Positions 1 to 9,405 of a DNA stretch of 16,030 nt are shown piece after piece. Position 1 is the stretch's first letter, and the number at the start of each line of letters is the position of its first letter. The notes below the pieces were generated by a model. That model saw only the letters and a list, made by a program, of their open reading frames with translations, did not search any database and was not told where the DNA came from. Made by a program: the position numbers and the translations under genes. Source of the DNA: Beijerinckiaceae bacterium (lineage in GTDB: Bacteria; Pseudomonadota; Alphaproteobacteria; Rhizobiales; Beijerinckiaceae); NCBI GenBank assembly GCA_022702195.1, contig JAKONB010000049.1, positions 1-16,030 on the forward strand, read 5' to 3'.

Positions 1-248
1 CGGCCGTGGTGCGCCGCCTCAAGCCCGGCAGCCCGCTGCTCGGCACCCCGCTGGTGCCGGTGGTCTACCGCATCAACATGCGCGACCCCAACAGCCTGTT
101 CCTCACCCAGGCCTTCCGCATGCGCAACCGCGACCTCGTCTACGTCTCCAACGCCCCCTTCACCGAGGTCCGGAAGGTGCTCTCGGTGTTCTCCACCGTC
201 ACCGCTCCCGTCGCGGCCAGCGCCTCGGTCTACTCGGTGGCCCGATAA
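1..248 (+). CDS. Polysaccharide export outer-membrane protein, C-terminal fragment (BexD/CtrA/VexA/Wza-like)
   Basis: Only the last 81 or so codons are present; the reading frame enters at base 3 and ends at TAA 246-248. The tail contains YRINMRDPNSLFLTQAFRMRN, then DLVYVSNAPFTEVRKVLSVF and a hydrophobic end. This matches the closing part of the last SLBB-type domain in the BexD/CtrA/VexA group, whose members typically read 'F.MR..D..YV.NAP..E..K'. Family knowledge: these proteins form the outer-membrane or periplasmic channel that exports capsule or exopolysaccharide. The N-terminal lipoprotein signal and the Poly_export domain lie outside the window. The GTG at position 6 is not the real start, because the frame is open to the left edge. 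The gene converges on the synthase operon, which suggests a surface-polysaccharide locus. A Wza-type exporter or a Kps/Rkp-type capsule exporter cannot be told apart from this fragment. Confidence 0.8.
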   Translation, partial: AVVRRLKPGSPLLGTPLVPVVYRINMRDPNSLFLTQAFRMRNRDLVYVSNAPFTEVRKVLSVFSTVTAPVAASASVYSVAR

Positions 249-280
249 GCATCGTCGCGCGTTTTCCGTTCCCAGACATG

Positions 281-307
281 AAAACGGACCCTCGCGGGTC
301 CGTTTTT
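281..307. terminator. Bidirectional Rho-independent terminator
   Basis: A perfect 11-bp stem (281-291 with 296-306) closes a TCGC loop. The left arm starts with four A and the right arm ends in five T, so it can act on both strands. It lies 33 bases after the + strand export gene and about 29 bases beyond the stop of the - strand oxoamine synthase, so it separates two convergent units. Confidence 0.9.
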
Positions 308-335
308 CGTTCGGATGATCTGATGCGATGGACGC

Positions 336-1712
336 CTACGGTTTGCCGCGCTTGGCCATCAGCTGCTCGATCAGCGAGCCACCTTTCTCGATGGCAGCCA
401 ATTCCTCCGCCACGGCGTCCACGGTTTCGCGGATCTGCTCCGGCGTGTGCTCCGAGGTAATGAAGAAGCGTAGCCGCGAGGCCCGCTCCGGCACCGCCGG
501 ATGAATGATCGGCTGGACGTTGATGCCGCGCTTGTACAGACGATCGGACAACGTCACCGATTTCAGCGAATCGCCGACGATCACCGGAATCACCGCGAGA
601 CCGAGGCTCGTGCCGGTGTCGAGCCCGTGTTTCTTGGCACAGGACAGAAAGAGATGCCCGTTCTGGCGCAGGCGCTCGACCCGGTGCGGCTCGGCATGCA
701 TCACCCCGAGCGCCGCCTCGGCCGCCGCTGCCAGGGGCGGGGACAGGCCGACGCTGTAGAGGAAGCCTCCGGCGGTGCATTTCAGGTATTCGATCAGCGG
801 CGCCGGGCCGGCGATGTAGCCGCCGCAGGACGACAGCGTCTTCGACAACGTGCCCATCCAGATGTCGACGAGTCGCGGATCGACGTCGCAATGCTCGGCG
901 AGGCCGATCCCGGTCCGGCCGAGGACGCCGAGCCCATGCGCATCGTCCACCATCAGCCAGGCGTCATAGCGCTGCTTCAAGGCGATGAGGGCAGCGAGAT
1001 CCGGCGCGTCGCCGTCCATGCTGTAGAGCCCTTCGACCACGATCAGGGCGCGGCGGTGCTCGTGCCGGGTGGCCCCGAGCAAAGTCTCGAGGGCGTCGAG
1101 GTCATTGTGCGCGAACGAGCGCCGTTGCGCCCCGGACAGTTGCACCCCGGTGACAATGCTGTTGTGGCTCAGTGCATCATGGAAGACCACGTCGCCCGCC
1201 TCGAGCAGAGCGCCGATGGTGGTGACGTTGGTGGCGTGCCCGCTCACCATCACGACGCAAGCCTCCGTTTCATAATGGTCCGCCAGCGCCTTCTCCAGGG
1301 AGAGGTGCCCGGGCCGCTCGCCGGCAACGATCCGGCTCGCCGATGCGGAAGTCCCGTAGGTCTCGATCGCCTTGGCGGCGGCGGCGTTCACGTCCGGATG
1401 GCCGTTGAGGCCGAGATAATCGTAAGACGAGAAGTTGATGAAGGACTTGCCGGCGATCCGCGTGGTCGCGCCGGCTCTCGTCTCATGCACCCGGAAGAAA
1501 GGATTGCCGAGGCCGATCAAGTCAGCAGCCGAGCGCTGCAAGCGCAGTTCGCGGTAGCCTGGCAGCGACTCGAAGTTCTGCACCGACGGATCGCTTGCGG
1601 ACGGCGCGGCGGGACGCACCTGCGTCGGCCGATTGGCGTTGCGCCCGAGGCGGTTGGTCACGAAACCCGCGAGCGCCGCGCGTCCGCCGTCCGGTCTGGC
1701 GGATTTGGTCAT
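336..1712 (-). CDS. rkpG: PLP-dependent alpha-oxoamine synthase (RkpG-like, class II aminotransferase fold)
   Basis: A 458-residue protein of the family that includes 8-amino-7-oxononanoate synthase (BioF), 2-amino-3-ketobutyrate CoA ligase and serine palmitoyltransferase. These enzymes condense an acyl thioester with an amino acid, losing CO2, to give an alpha-amino ketone. Visible PLP residues by family comparison are His183 in LSHNS (ring stacking), Asp256 and His259 in VDDAHG, and the Schiff-base Lys291 in GTLSKTLSSCGGY. About 50 residues precede the conserved core, an extension that BioF lacks. ATG 1712-1710 overlaps the PKS stop as ATGA, and an AAAGAGAT-like ribosome site lies inside the PKS end, so translation is probably coupled. 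Because the partner synthase has no thioesterase, I infer that this enzyme takes the acyl chain from the ACP and releases it as an amino ketone, as RkpG is thought to do in Sinorhizobium capsule formation. The amino-acid substrate (serine, alanine or glycine) cannot be read from the sequence. A biotin role is unlikely, as no bio genes are nearby. Confidence 0.85.
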   Translation of the reverse strand: MTKSARPDGGRAALAGFVTNRLGRNANRPTQVRPAAPSASDPSVQNFESLPGYRELRLQRSAADLIGLGNPFFRVHETRAGATTRIAGKSFINFSSYDYLGLNGHPDVNAAAAKAIETYGTSASASRIVAGERPGHLSLEKALADHYETEACVVMVSGHATNVTTIGALLEAGDVVFHDALSHNSIVTGVQLSGAQRRSFAHNDLDALETLLGATRHEHRRALIVVEGLYSMDGDAPDLAALIALKQRYDAWLMVDDAHGLGVLGRTGIGLAEHCDVDPRLVDIWMGTLSKTLSSCGGYIAGPAPLIEYLKCTAGGFLYSVGLSPPLAAAAEAALGVMHAEPHRVERLRQNGHLFLSCAKKHGLDTGTSLGLAVIPVIVGDSLKSVTLSDRLYKRGINVQPIIHPAVPERASRLRFFITSEHTPEQIRETVDAVAEELAAIEKGGSLIEQLMAKRGKP

Positions 1713-4700
1713 GGCAAGATCTCTTTGATGACGAGGCTGTTCTCTTCGACCAGCGCATGGAAGGGCTCGAGGGTGCGCATGTCCACCCCCTCGCTGGCGT
1801 GGCGCTGCGCGAGACTCATCACCGCTGCGGCCGCTTCGTCCACCGGGGCCGCGATCGACTGGATCAGGGTCTCGGTCAGTTCGTTCACCGTCAGGCCCGA
1901 GGAAATGCCGGATGGCGGTGCCTCCAGGGCGAACCGCTCCTGCAGACTGGCGCCGAGCTCGACACCCATCAGAGAGTCGAGTCCGATCTCGGACAGGTGG
2001 CGTACCCGGCTGATATCGTCCTTAGGGAGACGCAGGATGCGGGCGATGTCCTCGACGATGGCATCGGCGACGGTTTTGCGGACCGTGTCGATATCCTGAG
2101 TCTTGAGCAGCATGCCGATGTTGATGGCCGCCACCGTGCCGGCTTCCATCTGCTGATCCGAGCCGAGTTCCGCGTAGCTCGGGCTCTTCATCGTGGCGAG
2201 ACGCTCGCGCGCCTTGCCCCAATGCATCGAGGCGATGGCGATCACCGCATCGTCCGGATTGCTGCCCTGGCCCACGAGGGCGCTGGCCATGAGGTCGAGG
2301 CAGTGGCGGGCATCCATCGGCGTGACGCCGACCCGGCCAGCCAAGGTTTCCATGACGGCGCGGTTGCGCGCGAGCACGCCGACATCGCCGATGGCCCCCC
2401 AGGCGACCGCGAGCGCGGGCAGGCCGAGCTTGCGCCGCCGGCGGGCCAGGCCCTCCATGAAGCCATTGGCGGCCACATAGGCACCCTGGCCGGGATTGCC
2501 GATGAAAGTGGTCGCTGAGGAGAACATCACGAAATAGTCGAGCTTGCGCGAACGCGTCGCCGCATCGAGATGCTCCGCACCGATCACCTTGGGCCGGATC
2601 ACCGCGTCGAGGGCTGCCGCATCGATATTGGCGATGAGACCGTCCTGCAGAACCATCGCGCCGTGGATCACGCCCGCGAGCTTGCGGCCGCCGCTCTCGA
2701 TCTCGGCCAGCAGCGAATCCACCGCTTTGCGGCTGGTGATATCGCAGGCCATCGCCGCGACGCTGACCCCACGTCCGGCCAGATCGGCCACGACCTGTTT
2801 GGCCTCGGCGCTCGCCGCACCGCTGCGACCGACCAGCACGATGTGCTTCGCACCGCGATCCGCGAGCCAGCGCGCCGCCTCAATGCCGAAGCCACCCAAA
2901 CCACCGGTGACGAGATGGGCGCCCTCCGGCGAGATCCGGAAGTCCGACGTCTCGGGCATCATGACGCTGCCGGGTTTGGGCGGCGCGATGACGATCTTCC
3001 CGACGTGACCCGATTGCTGCATCAGGCGGAACGCATCCGACACCTCATCCGCCGTGAAGGGCTGGAACGGCAGCGGCTTCAGTCCGCCTTCCGTGAACAG
3101 GGCCATCACCTCGCGGAACAGTCGGGCTCCGTCCTCGCCCTGGTGCTGGAGCACCTGATCGAGATCGACGCCGAAATAGGACAGGTTTCGACGGAACGGG
3201 CGCAGGCCGATATGGGTGTTGGCGACGTAGTCGCGCTTGCCCAGTTCGATGAAGCGGCCGAACGGCTTCAGCACGTTTAGGCTGCGCTCCATCGCCTCGC
3301 CGAAGAGGCTGTTGAGCACTACGCCGACACCGTCGCCGGTGATGCGGCGAACGTCGTCGACGAAGGCGAGCGAGCGTGAATCGAGCACATGCTCGGCGCC
3401 GAGCGCCTTGACCAGGGCGCGTTTCTCCCGAGACCCGGCGGTGGCGATGACCCGCGCGCCCTTCAGCTTGGCGATCTGGAGCGCGGCGAGACCGACACCG
3501 CCGGCACCGCCATGGACCAGCACCCACTCGCCGCGCCGCAGGCGCGCGCAACTCACGAGGCTGTAATACGCAGTGAGGAACGCCACCGGCACAGTGGCGG
3601 CCGCCTGCGGGTCGAGGCCGGGCGGGCTCGGGGCCACGACGAGTTCCGGCACCACGATGTGGGTGGCGAAGCCCGATTGCGCGAAGGCGACGACCCGGTC
3701 ACCCACCTTGAATGCGTCGACACCCTTGCCCACCGAGAGCACGCGGCCGGCGACTTCGAGTCCGAGGCGCGGACCGGCGAAGCCATCCTCAAGGATCTCC
3801 TCGGGCAACATCGAGAGAGCCCAGAGCACGTCGCGGAAGTTGAGACCGGTGGCCTCCACCGCGATCTCGACTTCTCCGGGGCCGGGCGCCCGGCGTATCG
3901 CCGGCCCCCAGGCCATCTCGTTGAGGCCGCCGGTGTTGCTGCGCTCCAGCCGCGCTGCGGGGGCGGGTACGGCATTTCCGGAGGGCCGGCGCGCGAACTG
4001 GCCGGGGGAAAACCGGATCACCCGCGTGCGGTCGGCGTCAAGCACGATCTCGGTCTCGTCGGTCCCGGACAAGATGAGATCGCGCAGACGCTCGGCCGCG
4101 CTCTTGGTCGAGAGGGCCGGGGTCAAGTCGATACGGCGCACATCGAGGTTCGCCACCTCGTTCGCCAGGGTGCGGGTGAAGGCCCAGATGCCAGCCTCGA
4201 CGGAGCCGTTGGCGTCTCCGTCATTGCGGGTGGCGCCGGGGCAGACCACCCAGAGACGGGTCTGACGGCTTCCGAGATGCTCCACACAGCGCTTCAGGTT
4301 CAAACACCGATCGCGAAGGCGATCGGCGGCGGCACCCGCGTTGTTGAAGGCTCCGGCAAGATAGACCACGGTATCAGGGGTCTCGCGCTCCAATTCGCGC
4401 AGGGATTGCTCGGAATCGAGGATGATCGAGACATGGACCCCGCTGGCCACCAGCAAGGTCGCAAGCGACGATGCCGTCTCCGCCGCGTAGGCGTCGTGGG
4501 AGCCAATGACGAAGGCGAAGCTCTGTCCGGCAGCCGGCCCGGCGCGCACCGGAGCTTCTGCGATGAACAGGAGGTCGTCACCGTTGGCCGACACCGCGCG
4601 ATCGACGGCCACGCGGACCAAACCGGTGTCGCTCAAGGAACGCTGCCAGCCGGTGATATCGTCGAGCCGGCCCATCGGCATGTCGCCGACCGTCTCGAAC

Positions 4701-7700
4701 CACTCCGGCAGCAGGCCGAACACGAGGTCGCGGAACAGCGACGCGCCGGGCTCGACGGCGATCAGGAAGCCGCCGGTCGCGAGCGCGTCGGCCACTTGCT
4801 GGAGCAGGCCGCGCTCGGAGCGGTGCAGGACGTTGCTCGCTAGGATCGCGTCGAAGCCGCCAGCCGTGAGGTCGGCGGCATCCTCGATGACGGTGACGCC
4901 GCGGGGCAAGGCGAGACGAGCGCGCTCCGCCAAGCGCCGGTCGGCCTCGAACACCGTGAGCTGCGCTTCGATCGTATCGGAGAGCCCGGCGGCCTGGGCC
5001 GAAAGTGGGCCGAAGCCGAGTTGGAGGATGCGCAGAGCCCGATCCCGGGGGAGGGCGCCGCGTCCGGCCTCGACGATGGCCGAGATGACGTTGGCGGAGG
5101 CTCGAGCCGTCGCGCTACGCAGGGTGAAGGCGTCGAGGGCGTTCTGCGACAAGGTTGGAGCGGTGCCGAGCTCGCCCGCGAGCAGTCGCGCGACCACAGC
5201 GCCGATATCGGCGGTGAGCACGAGTTCCGCCGAGAGCTCGGGATGATCCGCTGCGATCCACCGCATAATCTCGTCGGGGGCCGGCAGTGACACGTCCTTG
5301 CGCAGGATCCAGCGGTTTCCGTCGAGGGTCGCGAGGCCGCTGCTTTCCAGGGCATAGAGGGCGTTGATCAGCCAGGGACGCATCGCTTCGGGCACGCGCT
5401 CGTCGATGGCGACGGTTCCGGAGCGCTGCAGACCCTCGGCGAGACGGTAGGCCATAGAAGTGGCCCAGCCTTCCAACAGGAGATGACCCGGTGCGAGCGG
5501 CGCCTCGGACGACGCGAAAGCGGCCTTGGCCTGTGGCCGAACTCCATCGGCGATCCGCTGGCGCCGATCCATTGGGATCGCCGTAGGCTCGGTCGCCAAT
5601 TCCGGACGCTGCGCGATGGCGTAGGCAGCCAACTCGTTGGTGTTCTTGGCCCGCAGAGCCTGGAATCGCCCTTCGCGGAGGCTGGCGACGATTTCGCCCG
5701 CCTCATCCACCAGGGTGAAGTCCGCGAGAATGCTGCGCTCGTTGCAACGCCGAGTCCGAATCTCGGCGCGGGCGATTACAGCACCTGGCTTCACGAGGCG
5801 AATCTCGCCGAAGCGCACCGGTACGTAGGCCTTGGTGGAGCCTTCGCCCATCAGGTCGGCGAAGAGCAGGATCAGGCCGTGGAAACAGGCATCGAGGCGC
5901 GCCGGCACGAGGCCGAAGCGTGGATCAGCCTCGGCCGGGAGCAGCTCGGAAACGATGGTGGTTTCGTCGACGCGGGCGGAGAGGGCTACCTGACGGAAGC
6001 TCGGGCCGAAGCCGAGGCCGGAGGCCGCAGCGAGCTTGTAGAGGGCAGCGCCCTCAACGGCGTTCTCGCCGATGCCAGCGATCTCCACGGGGGCCGGGGC
6101 TGCGTAATCACCGTCGACGATCTTCGCCGCGGCGTGAAGCTGCCAAGCAGCCTGAGTCAGGCGCGGACGGCTGAGGATCTGGATGCCGTTGCCGGAGCCC
6201 GAGATCCGAACCATGACCTCGCGCAGGGATTCCTCACCGAAAACCATCGGCGATTGAATCTCGAACTCGGCCAGGATCACGCTCTCGCTGCGGGTCGACT
6301 CGCGGGCGACGCCGAGCGCCATCTCGATGAAGGCGGCACCGGGCAGGATCGCCTGCCCGTCGATGCGGTGATCGTCGAGTTCCGGCACCGTCGCGATGTC
6401 GACGTGACCGTGCCATTCGAGTCCGTCGGGGGTGATCCGCGAACCATAGAGTGGGTGATAGGAACGCGGGGAGGTCGCGCCGACGCCCTCAGCGGTCTCC
6501 GCCAGGCGGAAGGTGCGGCGCTGCCAGGGATAGAGCGGCAGCGACACGTCTCCCTGCGGATTGTCACCGAACGCGATCGTATCGTCGATGGCTGCCCCCT
6601 GGACCAGGGCGGCCGCCACGGCGCGGGCGATCGGATCGGCATCCGCCGGCTTGCGGTGGAGCACGCCGATGGTGGCGTTCTCAATGCCGAGCGGCTCGAT
6701 GGCGTCGCCAATATGTGACAACAGGGTGGCGCGCGGTCCGACCTCGACGAAGACGCGAGCGCCCTGACGTGTCGCTTCCTGCACCGCTTCGCAGAAGCGG
6801 ACCGGCTCCCGGATGTTGCGCCACCAATAGCCAGCGCCAAATTCCGACCCGCTCAGCATGCCACCGGTGACGGTGGAGACCATCGCCGTGGTACCGAGGC
6901 TCGGCTCAAGGCCAGCCAGATCGCGAAGCAGCGGCTTCTCGGTCGGATTCATCAACCGGCCGTGGAAGGGATATTCGAGGTCGAGTTTGCGGCCGCGGCG
7001 ACGCTTGCGCGCGAACGCCTTCATCGCCGCATCGATGTCCTTGTCCGGACCAGCGATGGTGACGGCCTTGGGGCTGTTATAGGCGGCGATGTCGAGGTTG
7101 GGGTAATCCTGGAGGAACAGCTCAATCTCGTCCGCCGGCGCAAGCAGCACTGCCATGGTCCCGAGACCGCGGGTGCTCTCTTGATGCTGACTGCGGTAGA
7201 AGATGACCCGCACGGCCTGATCGAGTGACAGGATGCCGGCGGCTTCCGCAGCGGCAATCTCGCCGACGCTGTGACCAAGCACGTATTTCGGGTTGAGGCC
7301 TCGCGCCCGCAGGGCCGTGGTCGAGGCGCTCGAAATCGCGAAGATTAGCGGTTGCGAAACCCGGGTAAGGACGAGACGTTCGTCAAGGTCGTCAGCGAAG
7401 AGGGCCTCTTTGAGGGACCATCCCGACAACTCAGCGAAGAGCCCGTCGATCCGATCGAAGGCAACGCGGAACACCGCATTCTGCTGGTAGGCCTCGCGAC
7501 CCATCCCGGCCCATTGGCTTCCGTTGCCGGAATAGACGAAAGCGACCTCGGCGGCGCGATCCACTGCCGTGCCGGTCAGGACGGTCCCAACATCTTCGCC
7601 CTCGCCGACGGCTCGAAGAGCCTCGGACAGCTGGCTATCGAGCGGGACCGCCAGACGAGAGGCGAGACGCTCGCGACGATGTGCGGCCGCCGCCGCGATC

Positions 7701-9127
7701 CGGGCGATGTCGGCGGCCTCGGCACCCGCGAAGCGATCGGCATAATCGAGTGCGAGTTCGTTGAGCGCGGCGCGGCTCTGCGCCGAGAGCAGCAGCAGGG
7801 CGGGGACGCGGCCCGGCGTTTCGCCGCCCTTGATCACGGGCGGACGACCATCGGTGAGGACCACGTGGGCGTTGGTACCGCCGAAGCCGAAGGAATTGAC
7901 ACCGGCAAAGCGTTCTTTGCCGGTGCGGACCAGCGGGAGCGGTCGATTCGTCACCGACAGATTGAGGTCGGCGAACGGAATATCCGGGTTCACCTCCGCC
8001 GCGTGCAGCGAGGTGGGGAACAGATCGTGCTCGAGGGCTAGGCTCGCCTTGAGCAGACCGGCTAGGCCGGAAACCGGCTCGGTATGACCAATATTGCTCT
8101 TGATCGAGCCGATCGGCAGCGGTGCCTTGCGCGGACGTCCAAGCTTGCCGCCGATGGCACCGGCCTCGATCGGATCGCCCACCTGGGTTCCGGTACCGTG
8201 CGCTTCGACGAAGACCACCAAATCGAGATCAATCTCAGCCTCGCGATACACTTGCTCCAGAAGAGCGCCTTGAGCGTAGCCTGACGGAAGCGAGATACCG
8301 GTGGTGCGGCCATCCGAATTGACGCCGCTGGCCGCGATGACGCCGCGGACGGTGTTGCCATCGCGCAACGCCGCTTTCGCCGATTGAAGAACGAGTACGA
8401 CACCACCTTCGGAGCGAACGTACCCGTCGGCATTGGCCGAGAACGCTTGGCACAGACCCGTGCGGGAAAGCATCTGAGCGTTCGAGAAACAGATGAAGTT
8501 GAACGGGCTGGCAAGCAGGTTGACACCCGCCACCACCGCTGTGTCGATCCGGCCGCTGGCTATGGCGGCCACGGCGGCATCGAGGGCAACCAAGGAGGAC
8601 GAGCAGGCCGTATCGACGGTGAAGCTCGGCCCCTTCAGATCGTAGATGTAGGAAATTCGGTTCGAGAGGATCGAGAGCGTGTTGCCGGTGGCCGCGTAGG
8701 CGTCGCCGGACGCGGAATCGAGAATGCGCAGGTTGCCGTAATCGAGGGAGGAGGCTCCTACGAACACGCCGATCTGGCTGCCGGCCACGGCGGAGGGACG
8801 CAGGCCCGCATCCTCCAGCGCTTCCCAGGTCAGTTCGAGCAGGAGCCGCTGCTGCGGATCCATCTGTTCTGCCTCGCGCGGCGAGATCCCGAACACAGCC
8901 GGATCGAACGACCAGATGTCATCGAGAACGCCGGCCGACCACGTATAGCTCTTGCCGCGCTCCTGAGCGCGCGGGTGCCCGAACCGTTCCAGCGACCAGC
9001 GATCGTCAGGAATGCGACCGACGGCGCAGCGCGCCTCGGTCAGGAGCTGCCAGAGCCCCTCGACGCTCGAAGCGCCCGGCAGACGGCAGGCACGGCCGAT
9101 GATCGCGATGTCTGTACGTTGGGTCAC
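1709..9127 (-). CDS. rkpA: Highly reducing type I polyketide / fatty-acid synthase (RkpA-like)
   Basis: A single-module synthase of about 2472 residues (numbered from GTG 9127). KS (1-430) has Cys175 in DTACSSS, His310 in EAHGTG and His348 in KSNIGH. AT (about 530-830) has Ser620 in GHSVGE and a YPFH motif, which suggests malonyl. DH (about 890-1165) has His920 in HxxxGxxxxP and Asp1079. A methyltransferase-like region (about 1270-1500) has a degraded glycine motif, LGFGPLSA. A non-catalytic KR half (about 1525-1690) precedes ER (about 1735-2050), which carries GGAGGVG. KR (about 2065-2270) has a TGGLGGFG cofactor motif and Tyr2217. ACP carries Ser2385 in GLDSL. There is no thioesterase, so release is assigned to the coupled downstream oxoamine synthase. 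The order matches RkpA, animal FAS and fungal reducing PKSs; all active sites for a saturated chain are intact. An in-frame GTG at 9178 would add 17 residues with no family similarity; I prefer 9127 because the KS motif TDIAIIG follows at once. The start has only a weak ribosome site. Confidence 0.9.
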   Translation of the reverse strand: MTQRTDIAIIGRACRLPGASSVEGLWQLLTEARCAVGRIPDDRWSLERFGHPRAQERGKSYTWSAGVLDDIWSFDPAVFGISPREAEQMDPQQRLLLELTWEALEDAGLRPSAVAGSQIGVFVGASSLDYGNLRILDSASGDAYAATGNTLSILSNRISYIYDLKGPSFTVDTACSSSLVALDAAVAAIASGRIDTAVVAGVNLLASPFNFICFSNAQMLSRTGLCQAFSANADGYVRSEGGVVLVLQSAKAALRDGNTVRGVIAASGVNSDGRTTGISLPSGYAQGALLEQVYREAEIDLDLVVFVEAHGTGTQVGDPIEAGAIGGKLGRPRKAPLPIGSIKSNIGHTEPVSGLAGLLKASLALEHDLFPTSLHAAEVNPDIPFADLNLSVTNRPLPLVRTGKERFAGVNSFGFGGTNAHVVLTDGRPPVIKGGETPGRVPALLLLSAQSRAALNELALDYADRFAGAEAADIARIAAAAAHRRERLASRLAVPLDSQLSEALRAVGEGEDVGTVLTGTAVDRAAEVAFVYSGNGSQWAGMGREAYQQNAVFRVAFDRIDGLFAELSGWSLKEALFADDLDERLVLTRVSQPLIFAISSASTTALRARGLNPKYVLGHSVGEIAAAEAAGILSLDQAVRVIFYRSQHQESTRGLGTMAVLLAPADEIELFLQDYPNLDIAAYNSPKAVTIAGPDKDIDAAMKAFARKRRRGRKLDLEYPFHGRLMNPTEKPLLRDLAGLEPSLGTTAMVSTVTGGMLSGSEFGAGYWWRNIREPVRFCEAVQEATRQGARVFVEVGPRATLLSHIGDAIEPLGIENATIGVLHRKPADADPIARAVAAALVQGAAIDDTIAFGDNPQGDVSLPLYPWQRRTFRLAETAEGVGATSPRSYHPLYGSRITPDGLEWHGHVDIATVPELDDHRIDGQAILPGAAFIEMALGVARESTRSESVILAEFEIQSPMVFGEESLREVMVRISGSGNGIQILSRPRLTQAAWQLHAAAKIVDGDYAAPAPVEIAGIGENAVEGAALYKLAAASGLGFGPSFRQVALSARVDETTIVSELLPAEADPRFGLVPARLDACFHGLILLFADLMGEGSTKAYVPVRFGEIRLVKPGAVIARAEIRTRRCNERSILADFTLVDEAGEIVASLREGRFQALRAKNTNELAAYAIAQRPELATEPTAIPMDRRQRIADGVRPQAKAAFASSEAPLAPGHLLLEGWATSMAYRLAEGLQRSGTVAIDERVPEAMRPWLINALYALESSGLATLDGNRWILRKDVSLPAPDEIMRWIAADHPELSAELVLTADIGAVVARLLAGELGTAPTLSQNALDAFTLRSATARASANVISAIVEAGRGALPRDRALRILQLGFGPLSAQAAGLSDTIEAQLTVFEADRRLAERARLALPRGVTVIEDAADLTAGGFDAILASNVLHRSERGLLQQVADALATGGFLIAVEPGASLFRDLVFGLLPEWFETVGDMPMGRLDDITGWQRSLSDTGLVRVAVDRAVSANGDDLLFIAEAPVRAGPAAGQSFAFVIGSHDAYAAETASSLATLLVASGVHVSIILDSEQSLRELERETPDTVVYLAGAFNNAGAAADRLRDRCLNLKRCVEHLGSRQTRLWVVCPGATRNDGDANGSVEAGIWAFTRTLANEVANLDVRRIDLTPALSTKSAAERLRDLILSGTDETEIVLDADRTRVIRFSPGQFARRPSGNAVPAPAARLERSNTGGLNEMAWGPAIRRAPGPGEVEIAVEATGLNFRDVLWALSMLPEEILEDGFAGPRLGLEVAGRVLSVGKGVDAFKVGDRVVAFAQSGFATHIVVPELVVAPSPPGLDPQAAATVPVAFLTAYYSLVSCARLRRGEWVLVHGGAGGVGLAALQIAKLKGARVIATAGSREKRALVKALGAEHVLDSRSLAFVDDVRRITGDGVGVVLNSLFGEAMERSLNVLKPFGRFIELGKRDYVANTHIGLRPFRRNLSYFGVDLDQVLQHQGEDGARLFREVMALFTEGGLKPLPFQPFTADEVSDAFRLMQQSGHVGKIVIAPPKPGSVMMPETSDFRISPEGAHLVTGGLGGFGIEAARWLADRGAKHIVLVGRSGAASAEAKQVVADLAGRGVSVAAMACDITSRKAVDSLLAEIESGGRKLAGVIHGAMVLQDGLIANIDAAALDAVIRPKVIGAEHLDAATRSRKLDYFVMFSSATTFIGNPGQGAYVAANGFMEGLARRRRKLGLPALAVAWGAIGDVGVLARNRAVMETLAGRVGVTPMDARHCLDLMASALVGQGSNPDDAVIAIASMHWGKARERLATMKSPSYAELGSDQQMEAGTVAAINIGMLLKTQDIDTVRKTVADAIVEDIARILRLPKDDISRVRHLSEIGLDSLMGVELGASLQERFALEAPPSGISSGLTVNELTETLIQSIAAPVDEAAAAVMSLAQRHASEGVDMRTLEPFHALVEENSLVIKEILP

Positions 9128-9405
9128 GTTCGATTCGCACACGCTCTTGAACGGGGAACGAAACCGGTGCGCGAGCACCGGGCAATCCGGCCGATCCTTA
9201 GTATGGCACCAGAACGGTGTCCAACCGGACAGGATCGAAATGCAAGGACCACCTCAAGGAGGCACCCCCCGCTGTCCGTATTCACCTTCGCACTAATGGC
9301 TGAAATGGGTGCCATTGGAAACGAAGGCCACGTCAATATTCGGCATCCAGTCGAATCGAAGCCAATAGCCAGCACGATCGTCGAACGTCTGCCACGCATG
9401 ACGGT

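Noticed and set aside
336..1712. Reading the oxoamine synthase as BioF or as an autoinducer synthase (CqsA)
   Set aside because: The fold is shared, but coupling to a synthase lacking a release domain, the N-terminal extension and the capsule context fit RkpG better.
501..2099. Long + strand open frames opposite the oxoamine synthase and synthase (also near 3389-4843 and 5483-6718)
   Set aside because: They lie antisense to strongly conserved genes, show no domain logic, and are expected in GC-rich DNA where the opposite strand rarely has stops.
9128..9178. GTG 9178 as the synthase start
   Set aside because: It adds 17 arginine-rich residues before the conserved KS opening and has no well-spaced ribosome site; it cannot be fully excluded.
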